Made by a program: the position numbers and the translations under genes
Notes under the pieces: generated by a model
Database searches by the model: none
Told to the model about the DNA's origin: nothing
The model's input: only the letters and a program-made list of their open reading frames with translations
Assembly: GCF_023954305.1 (NCBI RefSeq)
Contig: NZ_JAMLIG010000001.1
Location: 3,368,001 to 3,432,000 of the forward strand
Direction of reading: 5' to 3'
DNA from: Mesorhizobium sp.
GTDB taxonomy: Bacteria > Pseudomonadota > Alphaproteobacteria > Rhizobiales > Rhizobiaceae
Length of the DNA stretch: 64,000 nucleotides
Shown here: positions 51,827-59,909 of the stretch, piece by piece
Numbering within the stretch: position 1 is the first letter of the stretch
How the letters are laid out: each line of letters starts with the position of its first letter

Positions 51827-52169
51827 GAAACGCCTCTTCGTCGGCGGCGCTGTACCATTCCGAGAACAGGAGCGAACCTGAGGCAAGAAATTCATCCGCG
51901 AGGGTAACCTCGCGAATCTCGATCTTCGAGCCCTTCCGCACACGGAACCACTCGTTCCAAATCGTCTTCATTGGACCGTCTGGTAACAAGGCGGGGGTTG
52001 GAGCAGAGTTCTTCCCCTGCCTCATGCGCCTCCACCGCCCGACGACACCGTCTGTCTCCAGATGGATCGTCTCATCCTCGTCCAGTCTGGCAAGGCGTGC
52101 CTGCAATTCTGGCTCGTCTATGTGCTTCAACCAAAGGGCTACGTCCTCGATGCGAACATGTGCTGTCAT
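51816..52169 (-). CDS. Unknown 117-residue protein, candidate antitoxin for the PemK-like toxin
   Basis: A 117-residue acidic protein that precedes and overlaps the toxin gene by 11 bp. It lacks an AbrB/SpoVT or ribbon-helix-helix domain as far as I can see. The N-terminal half is helical (DVALWLKHIDEPELQARLAR), the centre is basic (VGRWRRMRQGKNSAPTP), and the C-terminus (LLFSEWYSAADEEAFRDL) is the acidic-aromatic kind of segment that neutralises MazF toxins. Function is inferred from position. Confidence 0.6.
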   Translation of the reverse strand: MTAHVRIEDVALWLKHIDEPELQARLARLDEDETIHLETDGVVGRWRRMRQGKNSAPTPALLPDGPMKTIWNEWFRVRKGSKIEIREVTLADEFLASGSLLFSEWYSAADEEAFRDL

Positions 52170-52336
52170 CGAAACTCTTCACCTGTTTCGGTTTCGCGGT
52201 CATCGCAATGAACATGATAAGCAATCATGATGCGCTTCGGAAGCGTGCGGATTTTCGCAAGGACGCTCGACGAAATGCATCGCGTCTCATGCTATCTTTG
52301 ATAACGCCAACGTTGGTCCGCTGGGGGTAAGGGGGA

Positions 52337-52729
52337 ATGTCGATCCTCATAGTAGCCCTCCTGCTCTTCCTGTTCGGCGCCTCGATCGCCAGCTTCGCGG
52401 GGCTCGCATTGCACCGGCTGCGCGGCCGGCCGGCGAACCAGTCCTCCTGGGCGGCGCTGGCGGGCCGGTCGCACTGTGAAGGATGCGGGGCGCAGCTGAC
52501 GCCGCTCGAACTGGTTCCGGTGCTTGGCTGGCTGCTGATCGCGGGGCGCTGTGCGAGGTGCGGATACCGTGTTCCTGCGGTCTATCCGGTCAGCGAGGCT
52601 TTGGCAGGAATCGCTTTCGTCGCGGTCTTCCTTTTCGGCGGCTGGGCGGCGATCGCCATTGCGCTTCCCGCTGTCGTTCTCCTCGTCCTCCTTGGCGTGG
52701 TATTCCTTGCCTTGTCGGGTGGCGGTTGA
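52337..52729 (+). CDS. Prepilin peptidase N-terminal (DiS_P_DiS) domain protein, catalytic domain absent
   Basis: A 130-residue membrane protein with an N-terminal helix, then the A24 peptidase methylase-type domain with two CxxC pairs (HCEGCGAQLTPLELVPVLGW and RCARCGYRVPAVYPVSEALAG), then a hydrophobic tail to residue 130. The downstream aspartyl peptidase portion of PilD/GspO is missing, so it cannot process prepilins as is. AGGGGG precedes the ATG. No pilus genes are nearby. Either a genuine stand-alone paralogue or a truncated gene. Confidence 0.75.
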   Translation: MSILIVALLLFLFGASIASFAGLALHRLRGRPANQSSWAALAGRSHCEGCGAQLTPLELVPVLGWLLIAGRCARCGYRVPAVYPVSEALAGIAFVAVFLFGGWAAIAIALPAVVLLVLLGVVFLALSGGG

Positions 52730-52771
52730 TACCGACTATGCCATCCTCCTCACAACGGACCCCCGCTGCGC

Positions 52772-53317
52772 ATGAACTCGACCCTCGAACAGACGCTTCT
52801 GTCCGCGATCCGCACGATCCCGGACTATCCCAAGCCCGGCATTCTGTTTCGCGACATCACCACGCTCTTGGGAAACGCACGCGCGTTCCGCCGCGCCGTC
52901 GACGAGCTGGTGCATCCCTATTCCGGCACCGGTGTTTCCAAGATCGCCGGCATCGAGGCGCGCGGCTTCATCCTCGGCGGCGCGATGGCGCACCAGCTCT
53001 CCTGCGGTTTTGTTCCCATCCGCAAGAAAGGCAAGCTGCCGCACTCGACCGTGCGGGTCGCCTATTCGCTGGAATACGGCGTCGACGAGATGGAGATGCA
53101 CACCGATGCGGTGCAGCCCGGCGAGAAGGTGATCCTGGTCGACGACCTGATCGCCACCGGCGGCACGGCGGAAGGCGCGGTGAAGCTCCTGCGCCAGATG
53201 GGCGCGGAGATCGTCGCCGCCTGCTTCGTCATCGACCTGCCCGACCTCGGCGGCCGGAAGAAGCTGGAAGATCTCGGCGTCAACGTGCGGACGCTGGTGT
53301 CGTTCGAAGGGCATTAG
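52772..53317 (+). CDS. apt: Adenine phosphoribosyltransferase
   Basis: A 181-residue purine-salvage enzyme converting adenine and PRPP to AMP. Typical motifs are IRTIPDYPKPGILFRDITTL, GIEARGFILGGAMAHQLSCG and the PRPP-binding VILVDDLIATGGTAEGA. Length is normal. Preceded by a 42-bp gap after the prepilin-peptidase-like gene. No strong ribosome-binding site is visible. Confidence 0.95.
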   Translation: MNSTLEQTLLSAIRTIPDYPKPGILFRDITTLLGNARAFRRAVDELVHPYSGTGVSKIAGIEARGFILGGAMAHQLSCGFVPIRKKGKLPHSTVRVAYSLEYGVDEMEMHTDAVQPGEKVILVDDLIATGGTAEGAVKLLRQMGAEIVAACFVIDLPDLGGRKKLEDLGVNVRTLVSFEGH

Positions 53318-53347
53318 CCAGCGGCAGAGGTCCTCGGATTTTTGCGC

Positions 53348-53452
53348 CGTCATCCTCGGGCTTGTCCCGAGGATCTGCCGACGAGGAAAGTTTGCCGGAG
53401 CAGCCCGTACTTACGACGCAGGTAGATCCTCGGGACAAGCCCGAGGATGACG
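53348..53452. repeat. Palindromic intergenic element, type D
   Basis: A 105-bp element with nearly perfect arms of about 30 bases: CGTCATCCTCGGGCTTGTCC plus CGAGGATCT at the left, and the complement AGATCCTCG plus GGACAAGCCCGAGGATGACG at the right. Internal GTCCCGAGGA gives nested dyads. It lies between apt and the AAA ATPase gene. Confidence 0.9.
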
Positions 53453-53502
53453 ACGGGAGGGTTGCGGTCTGCACAATGAGGAGAAAGGCGGGCGCATCGG
53501 TC

Positions 53503-54654
53503 ATGATCTACACCCTCGCCATCGCCGGCTACCGCTCGATCCGGAACCTCGTGCTGCCTCTCGAACGGCTCACCGTGGTGACGGGCCGCAACGGCACCGG
53601 CAAGTCGAGCTTCTACAAGGCGCTGCGGCTTCTGGCCGATGTCGCGCAGGGCAATGTCATTTCCTCGCTCGCAACCGAAGGCGGGCTGCCGTCGACGCTG
53701 TGGGCCGGTCCCGAGCAGATCTCGCGCGGCATGCGGCAGGGTGTTCACGCGATCGAGGGCACGGCCCGCAGGAACCCGGTCAGCCTCAAGCTCGGCTTCG
53801 CGTCGGAGGACTACGGCTACGCCATCGATCTCGGCCTGCCGATCCCTTCCGCGTCGATGTTCGGCCGCGATCCGGAGATCAAGGCCGAAGCCGTGTGGGC
53901 CGGCGAGGCGCTGAGCAGGCGCAACGCCTTTGCGACGCGGTCGGGACCGGCTGTCACGGTGCTGGACGAGCAGGGCCGGCGTTCGACGCTGCCCAACCTG
54001 CTTGCGCCCTTCGACAGCATGATGACACATGCCGCCGATCCGCGCGGTCTGCCGGAATTGCTGCTTCTGCGCGAGCGCATGCGGGGCTGGCGCTTCTACG
54101 ACCATTTCCGCACCGATGCCGACGCCCCGGCGAGGGCGGCAAGGCCAGGCACCCGGACCACGGCACTCAGCGCCGACGGGTCCGACCTCGCCGCGGCGCT
54201 GGAGACGATCCGCGAGATCGGCGATCCGAAAGGACTGGCGCAGGCGGTGGACGACGCATTTCCGGGCGCGGAGCTTCGAATAGAAGAGTCCGCCGGCCGC
54301 TTCGAACTGCTGATGCGGCAGCACGGGCTCCTGCGTCCGCTGAAGGCAGCCGAACTTTCCGACGGGACGCTGCGCTATCTTCTCCTCCTTGCCGCGCTGA
54401 TGACCCCGCGACCGCCCGGCCTGATGGTCTTCAACGAACCGGAGACCAGCCTCCACGCCGACCTCTTACCGCCGCTTGCAAGGCTGATCGGGGAGGCATC
54501 GAAAACCTGCCAGATTGTCGTCGTGACCCACGACGCCATGCTGGCCGACGCGCTGCACGAAGCCGGCGCGCTGCGCCACGACTTCACCAAGTCGTTTGGC
54601 GAGACTGTGGTCGATGCAGCGGACCGGCCCGCCTGGGCATGGCCGGAGAGGTAG
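53503..54654 (+). CDS. RecF/SMC-like AAA ATPase (DUF2813/OLD-like)
   Basis: A 383-residue predicted ATPase. Walker A VTGRNGTGKSSFYKAL (G28-S35) opens the protein, a variable middle follows, and the ABC-type signature ELSDGTLRYLLLLAAL with Walker B GLMVFNEPETSLH and VVVTHDA sits at the C-terminus. Such proteins resemble phage-defence or repair ATPases, but no partner nuclease gene is adjacent, so no role is assigned. An in-frame ATG at 53476 is possible. The long upstream frame to 52483 is a shadow of apt. Confidence 0.8.
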   Translation: MIYTLAIAGYRSIRNLVLPLERLTVVTGRNGTGKSSFYKALRLLADVAQGNVISSLATEGGLPSTLWAGPEQISRGMRQGVHAIEGTARRNPVSLKLGFASEDYGYAIDLGLPIPSASMFGRDPEIKAEAVWAGEALSRRNAFATRSGPAVTVLDEQGRRSTLPNLLAPFDSMMTHAADPRGLPELLLLRERMRGWRFYDHFRTDADAPARAARPGTRTTALSADGSDLAAALETIREIGDPKGLAQAVDDAFPGAELRIEESAGRFELLMRQHGLLRPLKAAELSDGTLRYLLLLAALMTPRPPGLMVFNEPETSLHADLLPPLARLIGEASKTCQIVVVTHDAMLADALHEAGALRHDFTKSFGETVVDAADRPAWAWPER

Positions 54655-54687
54655 CGGCGAAATTGAGGGCGAGGGGGCGAATGGCCC

Positions 54688-54820
54688 GCGCCCCCTCCAC
54701 CACGCTTCGCATGGTCCCCCTCCCCCGTAAACGGGGGAGGATAAGGGCGCGACCGTGCCGCCGCATATCCTCCCCTGCGAAGCGGGGGAGGGGGACCGCC
54801 GAAGGCGGTGGAGGGGGCGC
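54688..54820. repeat. Palindromic intergenic element, type E
   Basis: A 133-bp element with arms GCGCCCCCTCCACC (left) and GGTGGAGGGGGCGC (right), inner GTCCCCCTCCCCC / GGGGGAGGGGGAC and ATCCTCCCC / GGGGAGGAT blocks. It follows the AAA ATPase gene and begins the 519-bp gap. Confidence 0.9.
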
Positions 54821-55173
54821 GAATCTCACCCTCTCCGTCATACCGGTGGCCGAAGGCCAGCCGGTATCCATTCTTCTCTCCGGCTACACGCCTAAAACGC
54901 CTCCGCGACATGACCGACGGCATTCCATTTGCCGGCGATCAATGGGTGCCGGATCGCCTCCGGCGTCCGGGATGACGGCGTGCGGGCTTTCTCCCCCCTC
55001 AAGGGGGGAGATAGAGGCCTCCCCTGTGCATCGATCGCCCCCGGCGGAAGAAAGTTTTCGCCGCCAACACCTTGTTCCCATTCACCATTCGCCATTCACC
55101 ATCCACTTTTTTCATCCACGCCCTTTTCGCCCTGCCGCATCATTGGCCCCGGTGCGACGCAAAGGAGCCGGCG
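54821..55173. other. Gene-free stretch with mosaic repeat remnants
   Basis: Contains CCGTCAT and ATGACGG borders (54835 to 54978) around ATACCGG...CCGGTAT and GGATCGCCTCCGGCGTCC hairpins, then a CTCCCCCCTCAAGGGGGGAG dyad near 54991, and CATTCACCATTCGCCATTCA, a degenerate tandem of ATTC/GCC-type units at 55079-55104. No reading frame is persuasive. It looks like the debris of several intergenic repeat families. Confidence 0.6.
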
Positions 55174-55632
55174 GTGAGGGGAAAGGCGAAGACAGGGAAG
55201 GGACAGGAGGTGCTTTGCAGCATCGTCTCGACCCTGCTTGCGCTCGCAGCCCTCGCAGAACGGGCCGCCGGCGATAGCCCCTGGGTGCGCTTCTGCGTGC
55301 TGTGGGCCGCCCGGCAGGCCGACCTGATCGCCCGCGACTACGTCGCCGGCTCCACTTGGAATAGGGCCGGCCGTCTCTGGTCGCCCGCGCTGCCCAATGT
55401 CCGCTACGGCACCGGGCCGGCCGACGCGCTCGACATCGCCGCCTCGCTGCGCGCGCTGGCGGCGGTCATCAGCGGCATTGCCGCCTATCTCCGGCGCGTG
55501 TCGGTCTGGCGGCAGGATCAGGCAGTGGGCGAGGCCGGCGACGAGGCCAACCCGCTCCACGGGCTCGACGCATTCGTCCGGAGGCTTCGAAACGCGGTCT
55601 TCTCGCCGGTCGAATTCCGCGACACATCGTAG
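55174..55632 (+). CDS. Hypothetical protein of 152 residues
   Basis: A helical, alanine-rich protein (VLCSIVSTLLALAALAERAA, then RFCVLWAARQADLIARDYVA), ending AVFSPVEFRDTS. GTG at 55174 is preceded by AAAGGAG at six bases, much better than any upstream ATG; upstream sequence is repeat-derived. No family recognised; one weak amphipathic or membrane-associated helix at residues 15-35. Confidence 0.6.
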   Translation: MRGKAKTGKGQEVLCSIVSTLLALAALAERAAGDSPWVRFCVLWAARQADLIARDYVAGSTWNRAGRLWSPALPNVRYGTGPADALDIAASLRALAAVISGIAAYLRRVSVWRQDQAVGEAGDEANPLHGLDAFVRRLRNAVFSPVEFRDTS

Positions 55633-55641
55633 AGATCCTCA

Positions 55642-55720
55642 GGGGACAGTTTACTTTGTTTCCGCCCGCGCAAGCCTTGCACGGGCGACGCCCTTCTGCG
55701 GAAAAAAGTAAACTGTCCCC
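55642..55720. repeat. Palindromic intergenic element, type F
   Basis: Arms GGGGACAGTTTACTTT at 55642-55657 and AAAGTAAACTGTCCCC at 55705-55720, continued with TTTCCGC / GCGGAAA, plus an inner CCCGCGCAAG...CGGG hairpin. The AT-rich cores (GTTTACTTT) differ from the other elements here. No coding content. Confidence 0.88.
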
Positions 55721-55832
55721 GGCACTTGCGTCCCCGAGCCCCGTTCGTCTTTCCTTCCGCGCAAAGCCGCTGCGGTCGACAATCTCGCATGGCCGAACGG
55801 CGACACGTTCCTACGTCGCGCCAGCACCCTCC

Positions 55833-55868
55833 GTCATTCCGGGTCCGCGCAGCGGAACCCGGAATGAC
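55833..55868. repeat. Short palindromic REP-like element
   Basis: GTCATTCCGGGT and ACCCGGAATGAC (perfect 12-base arms) with CCGCGCAGCGG inside, 36 bp overall. It lies in the 323-bp gap between the 152-residue protein and the MaoC genes; that gap also holds the type F element and nothing else that I can name. Confidence 0.85.
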
Positions 55869-55955
55869 GTCTAGAAAATGCCCGCTCCCACGATCGTAAC
55901 GGCTTGCCGTTCTTCCGAAGGTCGACGATCTCGCGCGCCTAGGCGTCGCCCGTTG

Positions 55956-56429
55956 TCAGAACTCCACCTGCACCAGCACCGAACTGTCGAATTCGATCAC
56001 CTTGTCGCCGGTCGAGTCGAAGGCTTCCGCCCGGATCGTCAGGAGGTTCCAGCCCGGGCGGGAGGCGACCGGGCGATGGTTGAGCCCGGTGCGTGTGAAG
56101 GTGATCGTCTCCCCGGCATAGACAGGTTTCAGCCAGCGCAGGTTGCGAAAGCCGGGGGAGGGGCCGAATACCGGCCTCGGGCCGGGGCCGCTCCAGCGTT
56201 GCGGTTCCGAATCCATCCGCTTCTCGAGATTCTTCTTCATCCACACCGCAGCGGTGTGCCAGCCGGAGGCGCAGAGACGCCGGAAGACGCTCTTTTCGGC
56301 AGCTGTCTCGTCGAGATGGAAGGGCTGCGGATCGAATTTCGCCGCGAAGGCCTTGATCGCATCGGGCTCGAAGACATGAGTGCCGAGAACGACCGTCTCG
56401 CCGATGCCGAAATATTCGTCCAGCGTCAT
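55956..56429 (-). CDS. MaoC family dehydratase, second of a pair
   Basis: A 157-residue hot-dog-fold protein of the MaoC/enoyl-CoA hydratase type. The hydratase signature is FAAKFDPQPFHLDETAAEKS (Asp/His around residues 36-41), then GWHTAAVWMKKNL. MaoC proteins hydrate enoyl-CoA in fatty-acid or polyhydroxyalkanoate metabolism. It overlaps the upstream MaoC gene by 4 bp (ATGA), suggesting a heterodimeric enzyme. Conserved neighbour of the ychF-pth-rplY block in rhizobia. Confidence 0.88.
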   Translation of the reverse strand: MTLDEYFGIGETVVLGTHVFEPDAIKAFAAKFDPQPFHLDETAAEKSVFRRLCASGWHTAAVWMKKNLEKRMDSEPQRWSGPGPRPVFGPSPGFRNLRWLKPVYAGETITFTRTGLNHRPVASRPGWNLLTIRAEAFDSTGDKVIEFDSSVLVQVEF

Positions 56430-56890
56430 GCGCCCACCGCCTCCCGGGTCAGGAACATGCCGGTGTTCTCCAGTTCCAGCACCGTCTCGCCGCGCTGGTT
56501 GGTCATCGTGCTCCTGACGGTGACGAAACCGAGGCCCGGTTTGGTCTTCGACAGGCGCTTCGCCAGAATGGTGCAATGGCCCGTCAACGTGTCGCCGGCC
56601 AGAACCGGCCTCTTCCAGCGGACATATTCGAGGCCGGGCGAGCCCTGCGAGGTCGAGTCCAGGATGAAGCCGTCGCACATCATGCGCATGAACATGGCGC
56701 AGGAGTGCCAGCCGGACGCGGAGAGCCCGCCAAGGATCGACGCCTTGCCGGCCTCCTCGTCGAGATGCATCGGCTGGGGATCGAACTCGGCAGCGAATTC
56801 GACAATCTCGTCCGCCGAGACTTTCTTTTCGCCAAGCTCGATCGTGCCGCCCACCTCGAGGTCTTCAAAGGCCCATCTGGGTCCGGCCAT
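56426..56890 (-). CDS. MaoC family dehydratase, first of a pair
   Basis: A 154-residue hot-dog-fold protein. FAAEFDPQPMHLDEEAGKAS carries the Asp/His pair; then GGLSASGWHSCAMFMRMMCD. In sequence it pairs with its overlapping partner, and the two may form a mixed dimer. I start at ATG 56890, the beginning of the homologous MAGPRWAFEDLEVG, not at 56971. Confidence 0.88.
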   Translation of the reverse strand: MAGPRWAFEDLEVGGTIELGEKKVSADEIVEFAAEFDPQPMHLDEEAGKASILGGLSASGWHSCAMFMRMMCDGFILDSTSQGSPGLEYVRWKRPVLAGDTLTGHCTILAKRLSKTKPGLGFVTVRSTMTNQRGETVLELENTGMFLTREAVGA

Positions 56891-56989
56891 GATTCGAATC
56901 CCGTTCAATCTTGAACGACATTGTCGCGCGCCTGCGGTCACGGCGCAATAACCGGCAAGGTCGTGCCGCATATTCTGTTTGCCGCTGGC

Positions 56990-57853
56990 CTATTCCGGCC
57001 AGGCCTTGAGCAGGTCGTCGAGGAGTTGGGTCCGGCCCGGCGTGCGGATGCCCGACCTGTCGCCTGCGACATATTTCACGAGGCGCAGGCGCGGGTTGCC
57101 GCGGGCGGCTTCGTAGACGACGCGGTCGGGAATGATCGTATCGCGGCCGTAGACCTTGTCCCGGGGCAGCCTCAGTTCCGGCATGGCGTGGCAGACGAGT
57201 TCCGCGCAGAACAGCCGGTCCGCGCGCGCCGCGTCGAAGTTGAAGTCGAACTTCGTGCCGAGCGCGCCGAACAGCGTCGCCGCAGCGCGCCGCTGCCAGC
57301 CGGGCGTGGCGATGCGGGGGCGCAAGGCCACGGCGCGATCCGTGTCGAGCACCGCGGACGGCGGCGACAGGTGGACGCCCTTGCGATCCGCCTCGATGAA
57401 CCGCGCGCCGCCGCGGATCGCCTCGCGGTGCGGCACGACGGACGGGTGCGACCACATGCCGAGCGCCCGCAGCTCGCTTTCGGAGCCGACATAGACGGTC
57501 GCGTGCTGGAAGAGGCCGGGGATGAGACGGCCCGTCAGCCTGCCTTTGGAACTGACGACGACGATATCGAGTGGCCTGAGACCGGTGACGAACCGCTTCT
57601 GGATCGCCTCGTCGTCGAGATATCCATGGCGCCATGTGATGGGGCCGACGATCTCGCCGAAAACCGGCGCAAAGGGCTCGACGGCCGCCACGAGCCATCG
57701 CGGCTGGCGCTCGGCGTCGCCGCAGCACTGGCCCCCGCCCGCTGTCCGGCCCGGATCATGGGTGCAGGCGGAGAGCAGGGCGACCAGTGCCAGACCCGCC
57801 GCTACCGCCGCCCGCCGGAAGACGGACATACCGCTGACCCAGAACCCCCGCAT
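56990..57853 (-). CDS. YiiX/NlpC-P60-like cysteine hydrolase lipoprotein
   Basis: A 287-residue predicted lipoprotein (signal LALVALLSACTHD, lipobox LSAC with C about residue 30). The catalytic domain has the permuted NlpC/P60 (YiiX/YebB) look: GDIVVV-like LDIVVVSSKGRLTGRLIPGLFQ and HATVYVG (His), then CAELVCHAM (Cys). Such enzymes cut peptide or amide bonds in cell wall or lipid amides. Downstream of ychF by 35 bp on the same strand; start could be TTG 57868 or ATG 57829. Confidence 0.78.
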   Translation of the reverse strand: MRGFWVSGMSVFRRAAVAAGLALVALLSACTHDPGRTAGGGQCCGDAERQPRWLVAAVEPFAPVFGEIVGPITWRHGYLDDEAIQKRFVTGLRPLDIVVVSSKGRLTGRLIPGLFQHATVYVGSESELRALGMWSHPSVVPHREAIRGGARFIEADRKGVHLSPPSAVLDTDRAVALRPRIATPGWQRRAAATLFGALGTKFDFNFDAARADRLFCAELVCHAMPELRLPRDKVYGRDTIIPDRVVYEAARGNPRLRLVKYVAGDRSGIRTPGRTQLLDDLLKAWPE

Positions 57854-57888
57854 TGTACCCCCCAACACGCCCTTGAGGGTTCTACCAC

Positions 57889-58992
57889 TTACGTGTTGAA
57901 CCTGAACAGCAGCACGTCGCCGTCCTGGACGACATAGTCCTTGCCTTCGTCGCGTGCCTTGCCGGCTTCCTTGGCAGCCACTTCGCCGCCGAGCGTAATG
58001 AAATCCTCATAAGCGATCGTCTGGGCGCGGATGAAGCCGCGCTCGAAGTCGGTGTGGATCACGCCCGCCGCCTGCGGCGCCTTGGTGCCCTTGACGATCG
58101 TCCAGGCCCGCGTCTCCTTCGGGCCGACGGTGAAATAGGTGATCAGGTGCAGGAGGTCGTAGCCGGCGCGGATGAGCTTGTCCAAGCCCGGTTCCTCGAG
58201 CCCGAGATCGGCGAGGAACTCCTTGGCCTCCTCGTCGGGGAGCTGCGCGACCTCGGCCTCGATCGCGGCGGAGATGACGACCACGCGTGCGCCCTGTGCG
58301 GCGGCCATCTTCTCGACGGCCCTGGTGTGCTCGTTGCCGGTCGCCGCCTCTTCCTCCGAGACGTTGCAGACATAGAGGACGGGATGGGAGGTCAGCAGGT
58401 TCAGGCCGAGCAGGATCGGCATCTCGTCGGCGGCGAGCTTGTCCAGCAGCATGCGCACCGGCTTGCCGTCGTTGAGGAGGGCCAGCGCCTGTTCCATGAC
58501 CGGCAGCACCGTCAGCGCCTCCTTGTCCTTGACGCTGGCGCGCTTGCGGAACTGAACGATGCGCCGCTCGAGGCTCTCGAGGTCCGACAGCATCAGCTCG
58601 GTCTCGACCGTCTCGGCGTCGGCCACCGGGTCGATGCGGCCCTCCACATGGGTGATGTCGTCGTTCTCGAAGCAGCGCAGCACGTGAACGATGGCATCGA
58701 CCTCGCGGATGTTGGCCAGGAACTGGTTGCCCAGTCCTTCGCCCTTCGACGCTCCGCGCACGAGGCCGGCGATGTCGACGAAAGAGATGCGCGTCGGGAT
58801 GATCTCCTTCGACTTGCCGGCGGCGGCGAGCTTCTTCAGGCGCGGATCGGGCACCGCCACCTCGCCGGTGTTCGGCTCGATGGTACAGAATGGATAGTTC
58901 GCGGCCTGTGCGGCCGCCGTGCGCGTGAGCGCGTTGAAAAGAGTGGATTTGCCCACGTTGGGAAGCCCAACGATGCCGCACTTGAAGCCCAT
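57889..58992 (-). CDS. ychF: Redox-regulated ribosome-binding ATPase YchF
   Basis: A 367-residue Obg-family P-loop protein that prefers ATP. G1 is GLPNVGKSTLFNALTR (residues 8-23), switch/G3 is FVDIAGLVRGASKGEGLG, the noncanonical G4 is VCNVSEE, and a TGS domain occupies the last 85 residues (YFTVGPKETRAWTIVKGT, IHTDFERGFI). It binds ribosomes and regulates stress translation. Immediately downstream of pth (145 bp). Confidence 0.96.
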   Translation of the reverse strand: MGFKCGIVGLPNVGKSTLFNALTRTAAAQAANYPFCTIEPNTGEVAVPDPRLKKLAAAGKSKEIIPTRISFVDIAGLVRGASKGEGLGNQFLANIREVDAIVHVLRCFENDDITHVEGRIDPVADAETVETELMLSDLESLERRIVQFRKRASVKDKEALTVLPVMEQALALLNDGKPVRMLLDKLAADEMPILLGLNLLTSHPVLYVCNVSEEEAATGNEHTRAVEKMAAAQGARVVVISAAIEAEVAQLPDEEAKEFLADLGLEEPGLDKLIRAGYDLLHLITYFTVGPKETRAWTIVKGTKAPQAAGVIHTDFERGFIRAQTIAYEDFITLGGEVAAKEAGKARDEGKDYVVQDGDVLLFRFNT

Positions 58993-59136
58993 GGGGAGGG
59001 TCCTGTCAGGAAACGAGAATTTGTGCAGGGCTATGGGCGAAAGGATCGACGATCGTCAACCCCCGACCGTCCGCCGCGACGATACGCTGCCCGTCTCGGT
59101 CTGCGTTCAGCTAAGAGCTGGAGGTAGGCGAAAGAC

Positions 59137-59883
59137 CTACCGGCCTTCTTTGTCGCCGAACAGCTTCTTCAGCATCGCCGCCATCGGGCCGGATTCGGGG
59201 AGCTTGACGGCCGGCTGCTGCGGCCGGGCCTGGCGGATGTGGCTGACGCCCTTCGGCTTGCCGGCATCCTCGCCTGTCCTGGCGGCCTTCGCGGGATGGT
59301 CGTCACCCCTGGAGGCCCCCGGCACGGCAAGCGTAAGCTTGTTCATGAAGGAATTGTCGTCGCCCTTGGCCAGCAGCGGGGCATGCTCGCCGATCGCGTC
59401 GATCAGCGGTTCCAGCCAGTCGCGATCGGCTTTGGAAAAATCGCCCAGCACGTAGGAATGGACCAATTCTTTGACGCCCGGGTGGCCAATGCCGATGCGG
59501 ACGCGCTTGTAGGCATTGCCGATATGCTGGTCGAGCGAGCGGATGCCATTGTGGCCGCCGGCGCCGCCGCCGACCTTCACCCTCACCTTGCCCGGCGCGA
59601 GATCCAGCTCGTCGTAGAGCACGACGACATCGGAGGGCGTGAGCTTGTAGAAGCGCATCGCCTCGCCCACCGACTGGCCCGACAGGTTCATGAAGGTCTG
59701 CGGCTTGACGAGAAGGATCTTCTCGCCGCCGAGCGCTCCCTCGGCGATCAGGCCCTGAAACTTCTTCGTCCAGGGCGAAAAGGAATGGCGGCGGGCTATC
59801 GCGTCCGCCGCCATGAAGCCGACATTGTGCCGGTGGTTCTGGTACTGCGCGCCGGGGTTTCCGAGACCTGCGAGAATGAGCAT
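59137..59883 (-). CDS. pth: Peptidyl-tRNA hydrolase
   Basis: A 248-residue enzyme releasing peptides from stalled peptidyl-tRNA. Diagnostic parts: LAGLGNPGAQYQNHRHNVGF with catalytic His19, VKPQTFMNLSGQSV, and VLYDELDLAPGKVRVKVGGG plus GHNGIRSLDQHIG. It has a C-terminal extension of about 55 Lys/Pro-rich residues (DDHPAKAARTGEDAGKPK), common in rhizobia and probably disordered. Follows rplY with a 26-bp gap. Confidence 0.95.
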   Translation of the reverse strand: MLILAGLGNPGAQYQNHRHNVGFMAADAIARRHSFSPWTKKFQGLIAEGALGGEKILLVKPQTFMNLSGQSVGEAMRFYKLTPSDVVVLYDELDLAPGKVRVKVGGGAGGHNGIRSLDQHIGNAYKRVRIGIGHPGVKELVHSYVLGDFSKADRDWLEPLIDAIGEHAPLLAKGDDNSFMNKLTLAVPGASRGDDHPAKAARTGEDAGKPKGVSHIRQARPQQPAVKLPESGPMAAMLKKLFGDKEGR

Positions 59884-59909
59884 GGCTTCGGCCTATCCGG
59901 CGCGGGTGA

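Noticed and set aside
52483..53502. Upstream extension of the AAA ATPase frame through apt
   Set aside because: The extension overlaps apt in another frame and is arginine-rich; homology begins at MIYTLAIAGYRS.
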